Source: Kudoa neothunni
Lineage: Eukaryota; Cnidaria
DNA length: 64,000 nt
Direction: 5' to 3'
Assembly: GCA_964304625.1 (NCBI GenBank)
Contig: OZ199840.1
Coordinates: forward strand, 5,270,001-5,334,000
Shown: positions 1 to 12,829 of the stretch, in pieces
Layout: each line of letters opens with the position of its first letter
How positions within the stretch are numbered: position 1 is the first letter of the stretch
The notes under the pieces: model-generated
Told to the model about the DNA's origin: nothing
The model's database searches: none
Seen by the model: only the letters and a program-made list of their open reading frames with translations
Position numbers and translations under genes: made by a program

Positions 1-77
1 AACAGATGAATGCATAAAAATTAAAATAACAGATGAATGCATAAAAATTAAAATAACAGATGAATGCATAAAAATTA
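1..77. repeat. 27-bp tandem repeat (2.9 copies) in P4HA intron
   Basis: Two full 27-bp units and a 23-base third copy lie end to end. The array runs off the left edge of the window, so the true copy number is unknown. Its last copy abuts the 5' splice site of the prolyl hydroxylase exon that begins at 79 (minus strand), and the donor GTAATTTTTATGC is itself made of repeat sequence. Confidence 0.9.
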
Positions 78-78
78 C

Positions 79-2182
79 TTTGCTTGGACTCACTCTCACA
101 CCCAACCTTGGAAATGCAGTTTCTCCTCCTACTGCCACATCCGTCATCTGTCCAAAATATATCATGAAAAAGCCATTTGAACTATCTACACGTACATAAA
201 ATAACAGTGTTGCTATTCGATTTCCTCCTAGCAACTCGTAGCCAGTTTTGACTTTGCGATTGGCAATTTGTTTTAGCTTAATAACAACAGTCACCAGGTA
301 TTACAAGAATTTTTCAAGATGTGTGAACTTACCGTTGAAAAGTCGAAATGATTGTCATAATAACCACCCACTCCATAATTTTGCACCTAGAAAGGAACCA
401 AGTTTAAATTAGTATATCACAACTGTAACTAACAACGAAATCTATATGGATGAGGATGATACCTGGAATGTTTCTGAGTAGTTTAATGAAAGACCGGTGC
501 AATCTTCAACTTTGCGGTAGATTTTATCAAAAACTTCTCCTTCATAACGGCTGTGCCATGAGCTTTTGCTTATGCGATAGTTGGCAGTTTCAAGTGCATT
601 GGTTTTGGGGTTGTGTACTACCGCACGTCCCAACTTAATTCGTAATATGAATATTAATTTGTTAACTCCGAGTACAAAAATTCGAAATATACTCTCGGAC
701 CGGCGATTTTTTTGATTTTTTCGATATCTTCGTCACTAAGGAATTCTCTAAGAAAATACACATCTGGGTTGGAGTGAAGTTTTTCGATTTTATATGGACC
801 GTAATAATTATCAACAACGCCATCTACATTAAAACAGAAATGCTCTTGATTACCATCTTCCTACGTAATTCAAGTTGCCAATTCATTAAACAAAATGCTT
901 TATCATACTTCATCATAGAGTTTTCCATGACGACAAACATATTTGGGACATTTCAAACTCAAACTGAACAATCTCATCTGCAGGTAAAGAGACGTTATTC
1001 ATCTTGGATCTAAGCCATTGGTTCATGGTTTTATTAGTGATGAAATCGTCGATTTTCATTTGGTTCAGTTGTTTGTCTGTGAGAGTGTCGAGGTCAACAT
1101 CAACAATTATATTTTGGTGTTTTTGCTTGTTCAATTCTTCGAGCATGACAATGTTATTTTTAGCTCGAACATTATGTGGATCTATCATGCAAAAATTATA
1201 ATTTAGCCAAGATCAGAAATCAAGTGAAAAAATGAATACCAAGAGATATAACTGTGTGATAATTTTTGATGGCATTATCGATATCTCCTTTCTAAAAAGA
1301 ATGAAATACACATGAGAAATTACGAATTATGAGCAGGCTATTAAGCGCATACTTTATATCGAGACCATGCAAGGTAATCGAGGATAACAGATTTTTTGTA
1401 GCTGTCATATTTGGGAGCAGATGTTTGTATTAGCTGGATTGCCTCGTCGAGCCAAGCAACAGCACCACTGTAAAGACTCAGCTTATAAGCTCTCAAACCA
1501 ATCTTGACCAAATCATCAATTTCCAGTCCCTTCGGTAGTGGTACATTGTGTTTTGAGAGAAGAGCTTTACTGGACCATTTTTTCGGATCAATATTGGTAA
1601 AATCTCGAACTCTCTCTATCGAGTCGATTACACCTACTTCATCCGAGTATTTCGGCCAATATGACGAGCTTTTTTCGAATGCACTTAGCAAATCTTCAAT
1701 TTAGATACTACTCAATCATAATTGCTCAAATCTTTTCAATTACCCGCATTTATATTTGTGGAAATGTGTTTGACTAGGTTGATAAATTCGCTCCATTCGT
1801 TCACCATTCTTGTGATTACGTGATAAGAGTTGATGGGATGAGATATGAAGTTGGCTTCATTGGTGTTATCGTCAGTAAAGTCAATCTCTTTGTACGCTAC
1901 ATCTGGGTCTAATATAGCCGATGGAACTTGCTGTTGTATTTCCTTAAGTAGTTTTCGCGATAGATCCACTGTATGTTCTAATTTTTCCTGATTCTCTTTG
2001 AGATTGTTATACAGGAGTGCTTCTTGACGCACCAACATCCTCATGTGTGAGATCGATGTGTAGATATTGGAATAGTCGGTGTTGGTGGGTTGTTCATGGG
2101 CACAACCAATTGCAACAAACATTGCTTGTAATACAATCAAAATAACTGTTAATTTTAATAGATCATGGTTAGAGTTGGTCAT
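79..2182 (-). CDS. P4HA: Prolyl 4-hydroxylase subunit alpha (partial, C-terminus off the window)
   Basis: Collagen prolyl 4-hydroxylase alpha subunit: an ER-lumen 2-oxoglutarate/Fe(II) dioxygenase that hydroxylates proline in collagen-type repeats. The start at 2182 gives a hydrophobic signal peptide (KLTVILIVLQAMFVAIGCA) followed by the N-terminal dimerisation helices (2182-1736). The next exon (about 1700-1350) carries the TPR peptide-binding domain (GLRAYKLSLYSGAVAWLDEA). Then come a KGDIDNAIKNYH exon and DPHNVRAKNN (about 1175). The catalytic domain follows: LREFLSDEDIEKIKKIAGPR (about 750-690), YRISKSSWHSRYEGE (about 580), the iron-binding HxD in GGYYDNHFDF (about 340-390) and GGETAFPRLGV (about 100). 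The second iron histidine and the 2-oxoglutarate lysine would lie beyond position 1. Introns are about 40-60 bp; one interrupts LFY/MTDVAVGG. An upstream in-frame ATG at 2227 is the alternative start. Confidence 0.93.
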
Positions 2183-2612
2183 CAACATTGTCTTCGTTAC
2201 TATTGCCAACTCGCTAAGCCCACACAAGTTTCGTCAACTCAGATGTTTGAAATCTACACAATTGAAGCTATCAATAGGGTTGACACTTTTGGTTGGTTTT
2301 TCAACCTCAACATGCTCCATGCCAACTCTAATGGGGATTTAATTGTTTTCAGCATAAAGGCTTCACTTGTTACCACCTACACAGGGATATACCCACGCAG
2401 CAATATTGAATATGTGTTCTCATTGCTCTCATTTTACAACTTCATCTTACGACTACTTATTGATTCACAATAAACCACCTATTTATTAGTCCAATAATTA
2501 GCCAGTTTCTATGGATTTCAACCAATAAATGCGCAAAAATAACAAATAATCCAGAAAATTCTATTCTATTACTAACAAAAATTTTAAAATCTACACACAT
2601 GTGAACAGAAAA
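2183..2612. other. Intergenic spacer between P4HA and ESF1
   Basis: About 430 bases separate the P4HA start from the ESF1 stop, both genes being on the minus strand. It presumably holds the P4HA promoter and the ESF1 3' end. I see no further coding exon and no clear motif. Confidence 0.5.
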
Positions 2613-5600
2613 TTATTTTTTCGGGAAGGAACGAGACTTGGGCTTGATTTTTTTGACAGCTTCCACTAAATTATTAAGAGAACGGTTTGATTGTTTTGGT
2701 TCGAGTCCACCAGACTGAGTTGTAGCATTGTTTTCCCTAGAGTATTCAATCACGTTATCATAGGAGATGTAGGTTAACTTATAGACGAATTACTTTGACC
2801 TAACGAATGAACGTTGCGAGGTTTGTTTTTGAAGGACTTTTTGCATTGATTTGGAATCTCTTTAATTAAAAAACAAATTAAATCCATCATAATTATAATT
2901 AGATTAGATTAGATTAGATTAGATTAAATTAATTAAATTAATAATTTGGATATAGTAACTACATTTAATTGAATTTTAACCCAATTACAACAATATTGAC
3001 ACAACATACCTGAAACGTTGATGAGAGGGATCCACAGCAAAATCTGAAGAAGCAAACATCGATGCAAATCTACTATCTGTGGTATCGAGTTCAAATTGTT
3101 CTTCGGTTTTATTGAGTTTCCTTTGTTTGATTATTTTTTTAGCTTTGTTTTTGCTGACTTTATGTTTCTTCATCAATGTAAATAGCCCAGGAAGATTATC
3201 GGATGTGGCTTCCATGTCTTCCTCTTGGTTATCATCTTTATTACTGTTTATGCTATCTTCAAAGGTATTTTCCTCGGTCACATTGGTTCTGGTGTGTTTG
3301 TGGTGGCTCTTATTATTCAAAGGCTTTACACTCAACACAGGGTCGTTTTGGAACGCTTTTATCAAATGTTGGGGCATTTGAAATTCCGACAAATCCACAT
3401 CACCATCATCAGACTCAGTTTCATTCTCCTCAGGATGTTGCTCAGTTTCCAAATCATTAGCACTTGAGTTATCCGATTCAAGCAAGGCCTAACATTCAGT
3501 TAAATTGTATTAATATTAGATCGGAACCATCTCGAAGGCATCATAAATTATTTTTTCAAAATTGGGAGGATAAAGATATAACTCTAATGATTGTAGATAA
3601 ATTAGGATGTTCCAAATTCGATAAATTTCGCATTACAAGGACTTATATTAGATTCGTCATGCATTATTCAGGAAAAGAGTTAACGTCAAATCACTACAAC
3701 TCTACAACTACAGGGCTTATTATTCAATAAAATTCCAATTTATAATAATACTATTATTTTTATTTCAATACATACAATTAACTTCAATTAGAGCGAAATT
3801 TAACAAATAATTTTCGAAAAATCCTATAATAATAATAATAGCAATAATAAATAATAATTTAATTCTAACCATTATTGGAAAAATACAATCTAAAAAAATT
3901 TCCACATGCTTCTACTTACAATATTTCCCGATAGTTCAAAAATTTAATCATAAAAATGATTTATAAATATTATATATATATATATATATAACATACAGAG
4001 AAAGTTAAGCAACATGAGTTGATGACATAATGACTATTTTACGCATCAAGACAAACTGCCTTATTCGAGATGTAACGCTCGAATATTTATTACATTAATT
4101 TTTTAATTTATATCATAATATAACAAAAAAACAACAATTATCCTCCAAAACAAACTTAGATCTATTTTTGACTTAACAGAAATGCTCCAACGAATTTTTA
4201 CAAAAATAATCAATATTGTAAACTCAAACATTTTTTATTCATCAACAAAATAAATTATTCAAAATAATTAAGCTAATAAAATATTTGTATTACTGCAGGC
4301 AGCCGATTCCTTAAAATCCTATCCCAATTCATGAAAAAAGTGTACGCGAAAATAATAAATATCCCATTTTCGGAGATAATGTCTCTTTCCACATCGATTG
4401 CGCAAGAGCGAGACAAATAAGATTAATTTTTTGTTATAAGACGAATCCCCCACAACAATTTTTCAAACCAAATGATAATAATTTTTGTAACGTTCCGCGG
4501 AGGTATAAAGGCATTATTTGGCGGATTCAAAATAATTATTCATTGCCTTGGGTCCAGCTATAATTTTTGCTTCATTCATAACAAAATTAATTAAATTCAA
4601 TTAAATTCAATTAAATTAAATTCAATTAATTTAATTTAAATTTAAATCGAATGGTAAGAGCGGCATTTTCCTAGTAATAGGTATAAATATTCTCATATTG
4701 CTTTGGAATGGGATTAAGCATATTAAATAATGTGCTATAGTGACTCCCCCCACACCATGTTAGTTTAAGCAGAGGCTATTGGCGCGGTAAAATTTAATCC
4801 TAAATGGCATGTCCGCATGCGCGATTGAATCTATAAACAGCTTACAAACTAGAGTTGCTGAGATTAATAATAATAAGTGCGCAAGCGTAGATGCCGTTTA
4901 GAACAGGGGTGCGAGTCGAATTTTAGTTGGGAAGCGCTGCTTTAGGATTAAATAGTCTTCGCCACTAATCACTTTCAACATGCGAAGAAAAATACATTGA
5001 GTGAAATTATTTTATAATTGAATTTTTTTTTTAAATAATGATAATACATGAGTTAAATAATGTCAACTTATTATTGAAGAAATAAAAACTGTCTTTATAC
5101 AATGGGAATAAAATGATGTTGATTATTGGTTAAAAATAAGAAATTTAAACCAGGAGAAAAACGTAAATTCGTGATTTGTGGATAAGAACCATATACCTCA
5201 TTTCGAAAAAGTGGAGTTGTACATTAACAATGCGATATGTTTGATTAGGGAATCATTGCGGATAAAAAATTGATTATAAATATGTAGACACTAAAAATCT
5301 TATGTTTTCAAACCAGCGTAACTTAAGTGAAAATTAGTGTGGTTATTGTAATGCCCAATTTGCGAGGTTTAAATAATCCGGCGCGTATGCAACAAACCTA
5401 TACTTTGTAATTCTTGGAACGGCTCATCGAGTCAGTTTTTTGATATTCCTCATCGAACGACTCCTCATCATGAGACGAAGAAGGTGAAGCAACCAGATTG
5501 TCCAGATCAGCAAAATTAGTCAGAATATCCTCTTGAGTGTATTTCCTAGCACTGCTGGTTAGAATCATACGTTTGGGATTGTTCTCATCCCAATCGAGTT

Positions 5601-6817
5601 TAAGTTTGGTTTGTTGAAGTGCATCCATATAGAAACTAATTCAACACAGCTACAATCAATACCACCACACCGATAAAACCTACTCTAAAGGTTTATAATT
5701 TTCATCCAAACAACTGCAACTAGATTTGATGTTCTGCTGGTCGAATTCCACATCGTCCGGCACAAAACGAATATCCAAACTAATCGCACTGTGTTCATAG
5801 TCCATACCATCGCATTCATCATAAATATGATTAGCTGTGTCTAACGAAAATAACGTCAATCACAATCAACCACTATCTTTGTATAACCTTTCGCGTCGAA
5901 TTCAACAACCGCATAATAATATTTCATTCGTTGAAGCTGATATTCTCGATATGCTTCATTGAAATCTTCGTCTGAAGGGCGAGATAATTTACGTTGGGTT
6001 TCATCCAATGATCTCACCAAATCTTGAGGTCCATGTTCAGATTCGTTGTCCAATTTCTCTCTGCCATACTCCGAGATATACACCTTTGAACAATTCCATC
6101 AACCACACATATTTCAACTGATGTGATTAATCGATACATTAACATTTTTGATGTGGCCATGTGTTGGAAGAAACGATTGAAGAATCATAAAAATATCATT
6201 GGCATCGATCCGGTCCCAATCCATATTACAAATCGCTAAACGATTGGTGATATTTGTGGTTGATTTGGTGGAGCTTTGTGCGGCTTCTTTAAATTTATTC
6301 AGTACGTCATTCTTAATTTGAAAATAACTCGAGATGATTCCTTGCACAAAAATACTTGAGAATCATCGTACAAGCCATCTCCATGCAAAATATCATCGTG
6401 CTCAAATTCATCTGAATCCAACTCGGATGACTCTGAATTCAATTTTTCTCCACGAATATTTCTTGATCTTTTTTTCCACGATGATTTCTCATCAATTTCG
6501 TACATCATTTTCAAGTGTTCGCCATCATTCTTTTTCACTTTTCTACCTCGTTTATCCACGTATCCTAGCAAATATATTAACATATTTAATTATGATCTTA
6601 AAAACGTGTTAGAACGTTAGATGTCACTTTTTTGAGTAAATTTCGGATCTGTTAATACACCTGAGAATCTCTCATCAACTTTTACCTTTCTCTTTCGAGT
6701 TGGTAATTTCTTTAACAGATTATTCAATCATTAAGGTTGTTATACGACTAGTTTTACATTATATATTGGATTCTCAAGTATTGTTTTAAGTCGATCTTCC
6801 TTCTGCTGCTGGCTCAT
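2613..6817 (-). CDS. ESF1: ESF1-like nucleolar pre-rRNA processing factor
   Basis: ESF1 homologue, a nucleolar protein of 18S rRNA maturation. The start at 6817 reads [11 protein letters not shown]. The next exon gives [15 protein letters not shown] (about 6640-6700), the family's N-terminal repeat. [11 protein letters not shown] (about 6560) and an acidic stretch follow. The core region has [17 protein letters not shown] (about 6230), EYGREKL and GPQDLVRS (about 6050), and [12 protein letters not shown] (about 5910). Next come [11 protein letters not shown] (about 5760), [13 protein letters not shown] (about 5600) and an acidic serine-rich tail. A NUC153-type motif, [17 protein letters not shown], lies at about 3030-3080. 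The last exon ends SRSFPKK, stop 2613-2615. One intron (3490-5400) is 1.9 kb, far longer than the others. The conserved PGLKE-type segment usually found between the acidic tail and NUC153 was not located, so an exon may be missed inside that intron or the segment may be absent. Confidence 0.9.
2899..2925. repeat. ATTAG pentanucleotide microsatellite
   Basis: About five copies of a 5-bp ATTAG unit in an ESF1 intron, passing into degenerate TTAAA repeats up to about 2945. Confidence 0.85.
4792..4953. mobile_element. 162-bp inverted-repeat element (MITE-like) in ESF1 intron
   Basis: Perfect 13-bp inverted termini, ATTTAATCCTAAA at 4792-4804 and its reverse complement at 4941-4953, bound a locally GC-richer core. 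Outside them the match continues weakly (ggcg near 4781 against cgcc near 4961), so the element may be about 20 bp longer at each end. No target duplication is obvious. It sits in the unusually long ESF1 intron. A non-autonomous DNA transposon is likely; the superfamily is unknown. Confidence 0.6.
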
Positions 6818-7437
6818 TGTGTGGTCGCGCCTGCGTGTGAAGTTATTTTAATCAGTAATGATGTTGTTTGTTGGGCGTCTACATCAATATCAAAACATCA
6901 TACCCACTCGTGGTTCTATATAAACATAAAATAAGTCATGTGCAATTGATTTAATTTGTTTTCTCGATTGATTGTTTTTTGTGTTACAAAAAAAAAAACG
7001 AAAACACATGTGTATTAGAATTTCATATTGGCTAGTTCAATTTCTCTCTAATTTTATGGCTCATGGTAGAATCATGCCATTTCCTATTTGTTCTACTACC
7101 TCCTGTGATTCCATATATTTCTCCTATTTATTGAATTCATGTCACATTTAAGTCTGGGCTATGCGTAATTTTGCGAATAATGCAGCTCAAGGAGGGTGTT
7201 CGATATGATCGGAAGAGTGGATTGTTTATTACATGAATTTTTCTATCTTTTTTTTTGCTGCAACAATAAATATTGACTCGATAATACAACTTTTATTATT
7301 TAAATCATAAAAACATATAATACAAACGAAATCACGGGGAAATTATCAAATCAGCTATTAATACGTGTTTCTATAATAGATAAAAATATCATTTTAATTT
7401 GTAATATTTTTGATACAAAGGAAAGAATAAATACAGA

Positions 7438-9244
7438 TACTGTCGGCAACCGGTAGTAAATAATCCCCTTGGTATGGTTTCAAAATTTCGTACCATCGGT
7501 GAGGACCAGGGCGTCCAAACCTTGGGCTCCCCCTACCGAGATTTTGAGATTTTTCTATTAACATTGGATTCTTGGGGTTTTGTGTTTATTTACAAAACTT
7601 TTAGATTATTGAATTGTTTGAGATTAGTTTATAAATAATTAGTTTTAGAGCTAGGTAGAATAATCATATTTGTTGTTTTAGTAATGGGGAGAGTAAAATT
7701 ATTCGAAATTTTAAAAAGATATCACGATCGTCGGCAACGCGCTATTTTCCTACCCTTGGATAATGGCTATTCAATCAATTGTTCTTATTATTCTGTGATT
7801 GTATTTGGGTATTTCAACATTGTGTTAAAATTTTCTTGATTTTTAATAATATATTTTGAGGTTATTGACGTGTATTATTTTAAAGTATGCGTGAAAATTC
7901 AAACGAAGCTCAAAATTGAACGTGGGGTAATATGTACTTCAATCAAGATTGGTTAAAAGTAGACTTAAATACTGGCTTTAGTATGATTCTAACGACAGGA
8001 ATTCCAGCTAGTGAAAATGTTGAACGAATTTTTTCATTAATAACTAAATAAACCAACTCATTAAAGACTGAAACTGTAAAATGTAAACTTCTCGCTGAGC
8101 AGTTGATCGTAATAAATAAAAATAATAGGTTGGATGAAATTTTATCAACTTTGTACATGTTCAGTACCTAATCATTTCGGCAAGATAAATGAAATTCAGT
8201 TAGCGAAATATTCTCCAATAATAACTCTGTAAGCATTAGCACAGTTATTATGTATTATTTGGAAATGAAGATTTATATTTATCAAATAGAAACCATTTTT
8301 ATAAAATTAAAATAACGTTATTGAACTCTCATCAGACAAACCACCAGCTTTTAGTCTTAAGATAAATACAACCTTTTTCCGGAAGAACAATTCCTAGTAA
8401 ACAAGAAAAACGTTTAGGAATCTTAGGATGTGTATAAATTATTGTGAACTAATTGATTATGGTGTGGTGTTATCATGTCCATCTAAAGTAAAGAGCGCTG
8501 AACGTCCACATTAATAGTTGTTGGTATTTATATAAAGAGAAAAAAATAAATTATATGCGATGCGTGAAATAACGGCTCTCAGTTGAAATAATAAATTTCC
8601 TTTGTGTTATTAATAACCGAATAAATTGCACTATGATAACAATAATACATCGTTATATAGCAAAAAAATAGAACATATAATATGTAAAATATCAGACTCG
8701 AAAAAGTAAAAATATAACGTACTGGGGGTTATGTAAATAGTGTATTATTTATCATCTTAAGAGTTGTAGCGCTGCTTGAATCCTTGAATCATGCGCACCC
8801 CATTAAATTTACACTAGTAATTGTTGATATTTCACGGAATTAGGACAAATATAATTACATTTATAGATTAAAAACTGCTAATAAAGGATTTAAAAACAAT
8901 CTTTAACCACTGAATTCATTACCATAAAATAAGAAAATTTGTTGTCTTGGATCTCTTTTATAATAATATGTCTTTTAGCGAAAAATCATTTATTAGGAAA
9001 TAGAAGTTGAAATTTTAAAAAAATGCTGGTTTAGGAGTAATTTCCTCCTATCGCAATTTGCAATAGACAGTCCGAGCATGCGGATTAAACGGACCCGTTT
9101 TCTAAATAGCCACTGCCTAATTAGAAAACGCGTTAAAAAGAAAAAATTTTGTTATTATAATAATATTATTGTGTTTTTTAAAAGTTCAACCTTGGTTTAT
9201 TTCCGATAGTCTCATTGGACGCCCTGGTGAGAGTGCCGGCAGTA
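7438..9244. mobile_element. Small inverted-repeat element split by a hAT insertion
   Basis: TACTGTCGGCAAC at 7438-7450 and GTGCCGGCAGTA at 9233-9244 are near-perfect inverted repeats lying just outside the hAT element at 7507-9226. Without the hAT and one copy of its target, the host element would be only about 80-90 bp. The simplest reading is a short MITE into which a hAT transposon later jumped. Confidence 0.5.
7507..9226 (+). mobile_element. hAT DNA transposon, internally deleted relic
   Basis: The termini are CAGGGCGTCCAA (7507) and TTGGACGCCCTG (ending 9226), a perfect 12-bp inverted repeat of hAT type. The flanking octamers GTGAGGAC and GTGAGAGT match at the first five positions, consistent with a decayed 8-bp target duplication. 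Inside, an ATG at 7887 begins MRENSNEAQN and soon stops. At about 7930-8160 the plus strand reads IPASENVERIFSLITK, then KCKLLAEQLIVINKN, after an in-frame stop. This is the C-terminal hAT dimerisation domain (compare the ASxxVERxFS motif). The central catalytic part is missing. A second copy of the 5' end lies at 60791. Confidence 0.82.
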
Positions 9245-10905
9245 CGGAATGAATTGCGCGCGCTTGATTATTTATTTTGCATTATATCTTAAATTCTTAT
9301 AATCAGAAAATCGTCAAATTTAATTCGAAAAAATGAAAATTGAAATTATATTATTAAAATGAAAAATAATTTCAATCGTGTAACATGATCCAGTGCTTCC
9401 TTAAAACTGACTGGTCTGTTGACAGACGCTTCCATTGTCTGAGTTTCGAAGTCGATTATAATAACGTTGTCAATACGGTCAACTTAACAAATATAATAAA
9501 TACTAGAATAATTAATATTAATGCAACCATTTAACTTAGACATAGAGGAAATCTTAAAATTTTTGATTGTAGCAGCATTGGCACCATTATAAGAAAGACC
9601 GGAGTAATATTTTATTATATATTTCTTCGACAGTTTTGTATTTGGTCCGGAATTATTATTCATTTTCAATAGTATAATATTTGAAAACCTAAAATCAACA
9701 AAAATAAATTGTGTACTATCCATAAGTCACGCGACAAACAAATGTGAAAGTTTCGCAGTTTTTTATTTTAATATTTAAATGCTTAAACGTCAATATAATC
9801 ATAGAATTATTATATAACATGTTAAAATGACTACGCAAAATATTTTGAAAAATGCAAATTGCGTTCTATCGGTAACCCACTGTATACAAAAAACTCATTT
9901 TTTGCGATTACTTTAATAAATATTAAAATATTGGTTTCAATAATCGTTATTAGGATTAATTCAAAATTCAACCTTCAACCTTCAACCTTCAAATTCTATG
10001 CAACAAATATATGATAAAACTCGCCTTAATAAATAATTTCACCAATAAATGGAAAATACAACGAAATAATCTAATATTTTAAAGTTACAAAAATTTATTT
10101 TTTTGGATGTATTTCCATATATTTAATATTGTCTGGAATTTTTTCACGAGATTTTCTATGTAACCAAACTTAAAAATGTTACATATTAAGACAAAATTAT
10201 TTTTCGTGAATAATATTTAATTGAAATGTATGTTTAACTATTTATACGTAAATATTTACTAAAAAAATTTGTATAATTAGAAAAATTTTCAACACATACA
10301 TAGATAGCGTCTAGTTAAATTTAAAGGTTGGAGATTATATGCACATATAAAGTATCCCCTTACAGTTGATGTCTAAAGTTGATTTTCAAGAATCTGCTGT
10401 ATTAAATTATTTGTGAACATTAAAAGCGTAGTGGTGGGTCAGCAATAATTAAATATAGTCAAGACTAGCGACACATGAATTTTACTTAACATGTAAATAG
10501 TCATTTTCTAAATTGGGTGACCAGTGTTTTGCGCCGTCGACTCGTTCGTACTTTTAACAAAAAGAAAATTTTTATTGCATTAATTTTTGTTGTAAAGATA
10601 TTGTTATGTTTCTTAAGTGCGCTCACCCAAAATATAAAATAACACACGCAGCCCGACTGGGTCGAATATAATAATATTAAGTGATTTTTAGCGTGACGGA
10701 TATGCCGCCTATAATAAGCAGTTATAACCAGTTATAACCAGTTATAGTTAATCCTTAACATCCTTCTAGGGCCAATTTGGTAATGACACCATTGCCAGCT
10801 TCGCCGATCTTCTCAAAATTAGTGTGCTATTTTTCACTTTATTTTCAGCGGTTGTTGACGTCTCCGCTCTGGGCTCTTTCGGATGGGGAGCAGTTCCGCT
10901 TATAG
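9245..10905. other. AT-rich spacer with minor repeats and possible minus-strand exons
   Basis: No complete gene was recognised. On the minus strand, 9723-9484 (79 codons from an ATG) and 9482-9380 (VDRIDNVIIIDFETQ, then VNRPVSFKEALDHVTRL) look coding in composition but match no family I know. CTTCAAC units repeat near 9968-9992, and AGTTATAACC is repeated three times near 10720-10746. The rest is AT-rich sequence without visible structure. Confidence 0.4.
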
Positions 10906-11581
10906 CAGTGTTCCCAACCTTTTTTCTATCGCGCCACATCATTATAACATAAAAATATTGATTTTTTTAATTTAAACTGTTTATAACATTGAATAAAGCT
11001 CCCATCACATTAAAATCTAAAATTAAATAATATATATATTTCTTTTCTCATTAAAACCAAAATGTGTTTGATCAGACTTAATTTAGTGATGGAACTTAAA
11101 AATTTACATTTTTAGTTCTTTATTCCGTCAAAAACAGTCTCAAATGAAACTCACTGTAATGCAACTTTCATTAGAAAAGATATTCGTGTATACGGGCTAA
11201 TGAAGCAAAAATAAATTATATAAATACAACAATAATCTATATTATATTAGGTTTAATCAGAAAAAGGAGGGTGAACGATTCTAAATGAGACAATGTCGAT
11301 ATTCGCACCATTCTGATTCTATTCGGGTGAAGGAAGCGTTAAATATTATTATTAATTTAGTTTGTATAGTTAGTCATTGCCTTTTATATTTTTTATGATA
11401 TTAATCGTCACTTATAAATAAACGGTATCGAAATTCGTTATATTGACTTCAAAGTACGTCATTCTGTCCAATTATCTCACCATTATTCGTGTCACGCCAA
11501 TACTCAGGATTTTCCAGGTCCCACACCAGAGCGGTTCATTAATCGATTAAACATTCTCACACCCAACGTTGAGAAACACTG
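10906..11581. mobile_element. hAT-type non-autonomous element, 676 bp
   Basis: The left end CAGTGTTCCCAACCTT (10906) pairs with the right end, which on the minus strand reads CAGTGTTTCTCAACGTT (11581). The pair has the CAG start and the spacing typical of hAT elements. Flanking octamers GCTTATAG and TCCTATAA agree at five of eight positions. No transposase fragment is visible inside. A different hAT-type end, CAGTGGTGGGCACAAC, begins at 11590, exactly eight bases after this element stops. Confidence 0.65.
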
Positions 11582-12829
11582 TCCTATAACAGTGGTGGGC
11601 ACAACTTTTAGGGGTGCGGGTAATATTAGCGGCATTCAGAAGCTTGGAGGGCCGCATTGTTGACTACGCGATTTTTGAGAATTTAAATACCCGTTGGTGG
11701 CTTTTCTATCCTCCTTGATACATTAAAACAAGTAAATATATAAATTAATATAAAAATTCTTCCAATTAATTAAACTTTTTGAGGAATTAAATGGATTTTT
11801 TTGGACAGAAATTTTGTGATTGGCATATTATTGTAAATTACGAATGAAACTATAGACTTTATATTAAATAAATTTTGATTTTAACTCAAGGTATGAAAAG
11901 TTATTAATATTCATTAAGTAGACATGAAATACTTAAACAATAACTCTGATAGAATTATTTCAGAGTTACTTTAAACATGATATTCAATATAACATATCAT
12001 ACTCTAAAAGAGGTCTAAGTTTTAAATACGTGTATAATAAAGTTAGCCATAAAAATTACATTTATGATATTTCAGATTGCATCAAATTTATTGAGAACTA
12101 AATGTCACCAACGCATATAAGTAGAACTAATTCTCATAATGTGCAACTTGAAAATTAAATATAGAAACAAAAGATTCAGCGAAAACAAATAACGTATGAA
12201 TAGGGGGTCGTAGTTTACGACGTTTATTCTCTAAAAATTCGACGATTAAAATCGACTAAAATTATTTTTATTTTTAAATGATAAAAATCTCCATTCGATT
12301 TTGAAAATAATATTCAAAATATTGTGCCAAGGAGATGAAATTTTTTCTCTTATTCATTTAAATTTCAAATGAACATTGAGCATGAAAGGCGTAATATTTA
12401 GAATTTTTTTCGCTATCGTCGAATTTTTCCTCCATATATAATATGTATATATCTTATTTAACTTAAAATTTCAAAACAAATAATTAATGGAAGATGATGA
12501 TTTCCCGGGACCATCTCCCTTTCGCTATTCATGTATTTCCGCGTAACATAATGATTGTCTCTCTTGATAATTCAAAATTTGAACGTAACACCGAGCTATG
12601 TCGCCTGGAGTTATTTAATCTCCATACGTTTTAAACTTAGATAACTTAGTTTCTCATTGCAGATAGAGCTAGCGAATCACAGATTATCGACCCCTGACTC
12701 TGTAGATAAAAATTCACGCATATACTTCAATGAAAAAAAGGAACGATCACTTGAATTATACAAAATTTCTATATATAGTTGATAGGATACAAAATTTACT
12801 AATGTTTACACATACAAAACTGTACAATA
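11582..12829. other. Spacer containing a single hAT-type end and a dispersed repeat
   Basis: CAGTGGTGGGCACAACTTTT at 11590 looks like one end of a hAT element; I could not find its partner. About 12195-12260 contains ACTACGACCCCC and TCGATTTTAATCG (minus strand), a pattern repeated near 23995-24050. No coding exon is supported before the KCNQ stop at 12830. Confidence 0.4.

Noticed and set aside
3464-3730. 88-codon plus-strand frame in the ESF1 intron
   Set aside because: It overlaps an ESF1 exon edge and has no domain; treated as chance.
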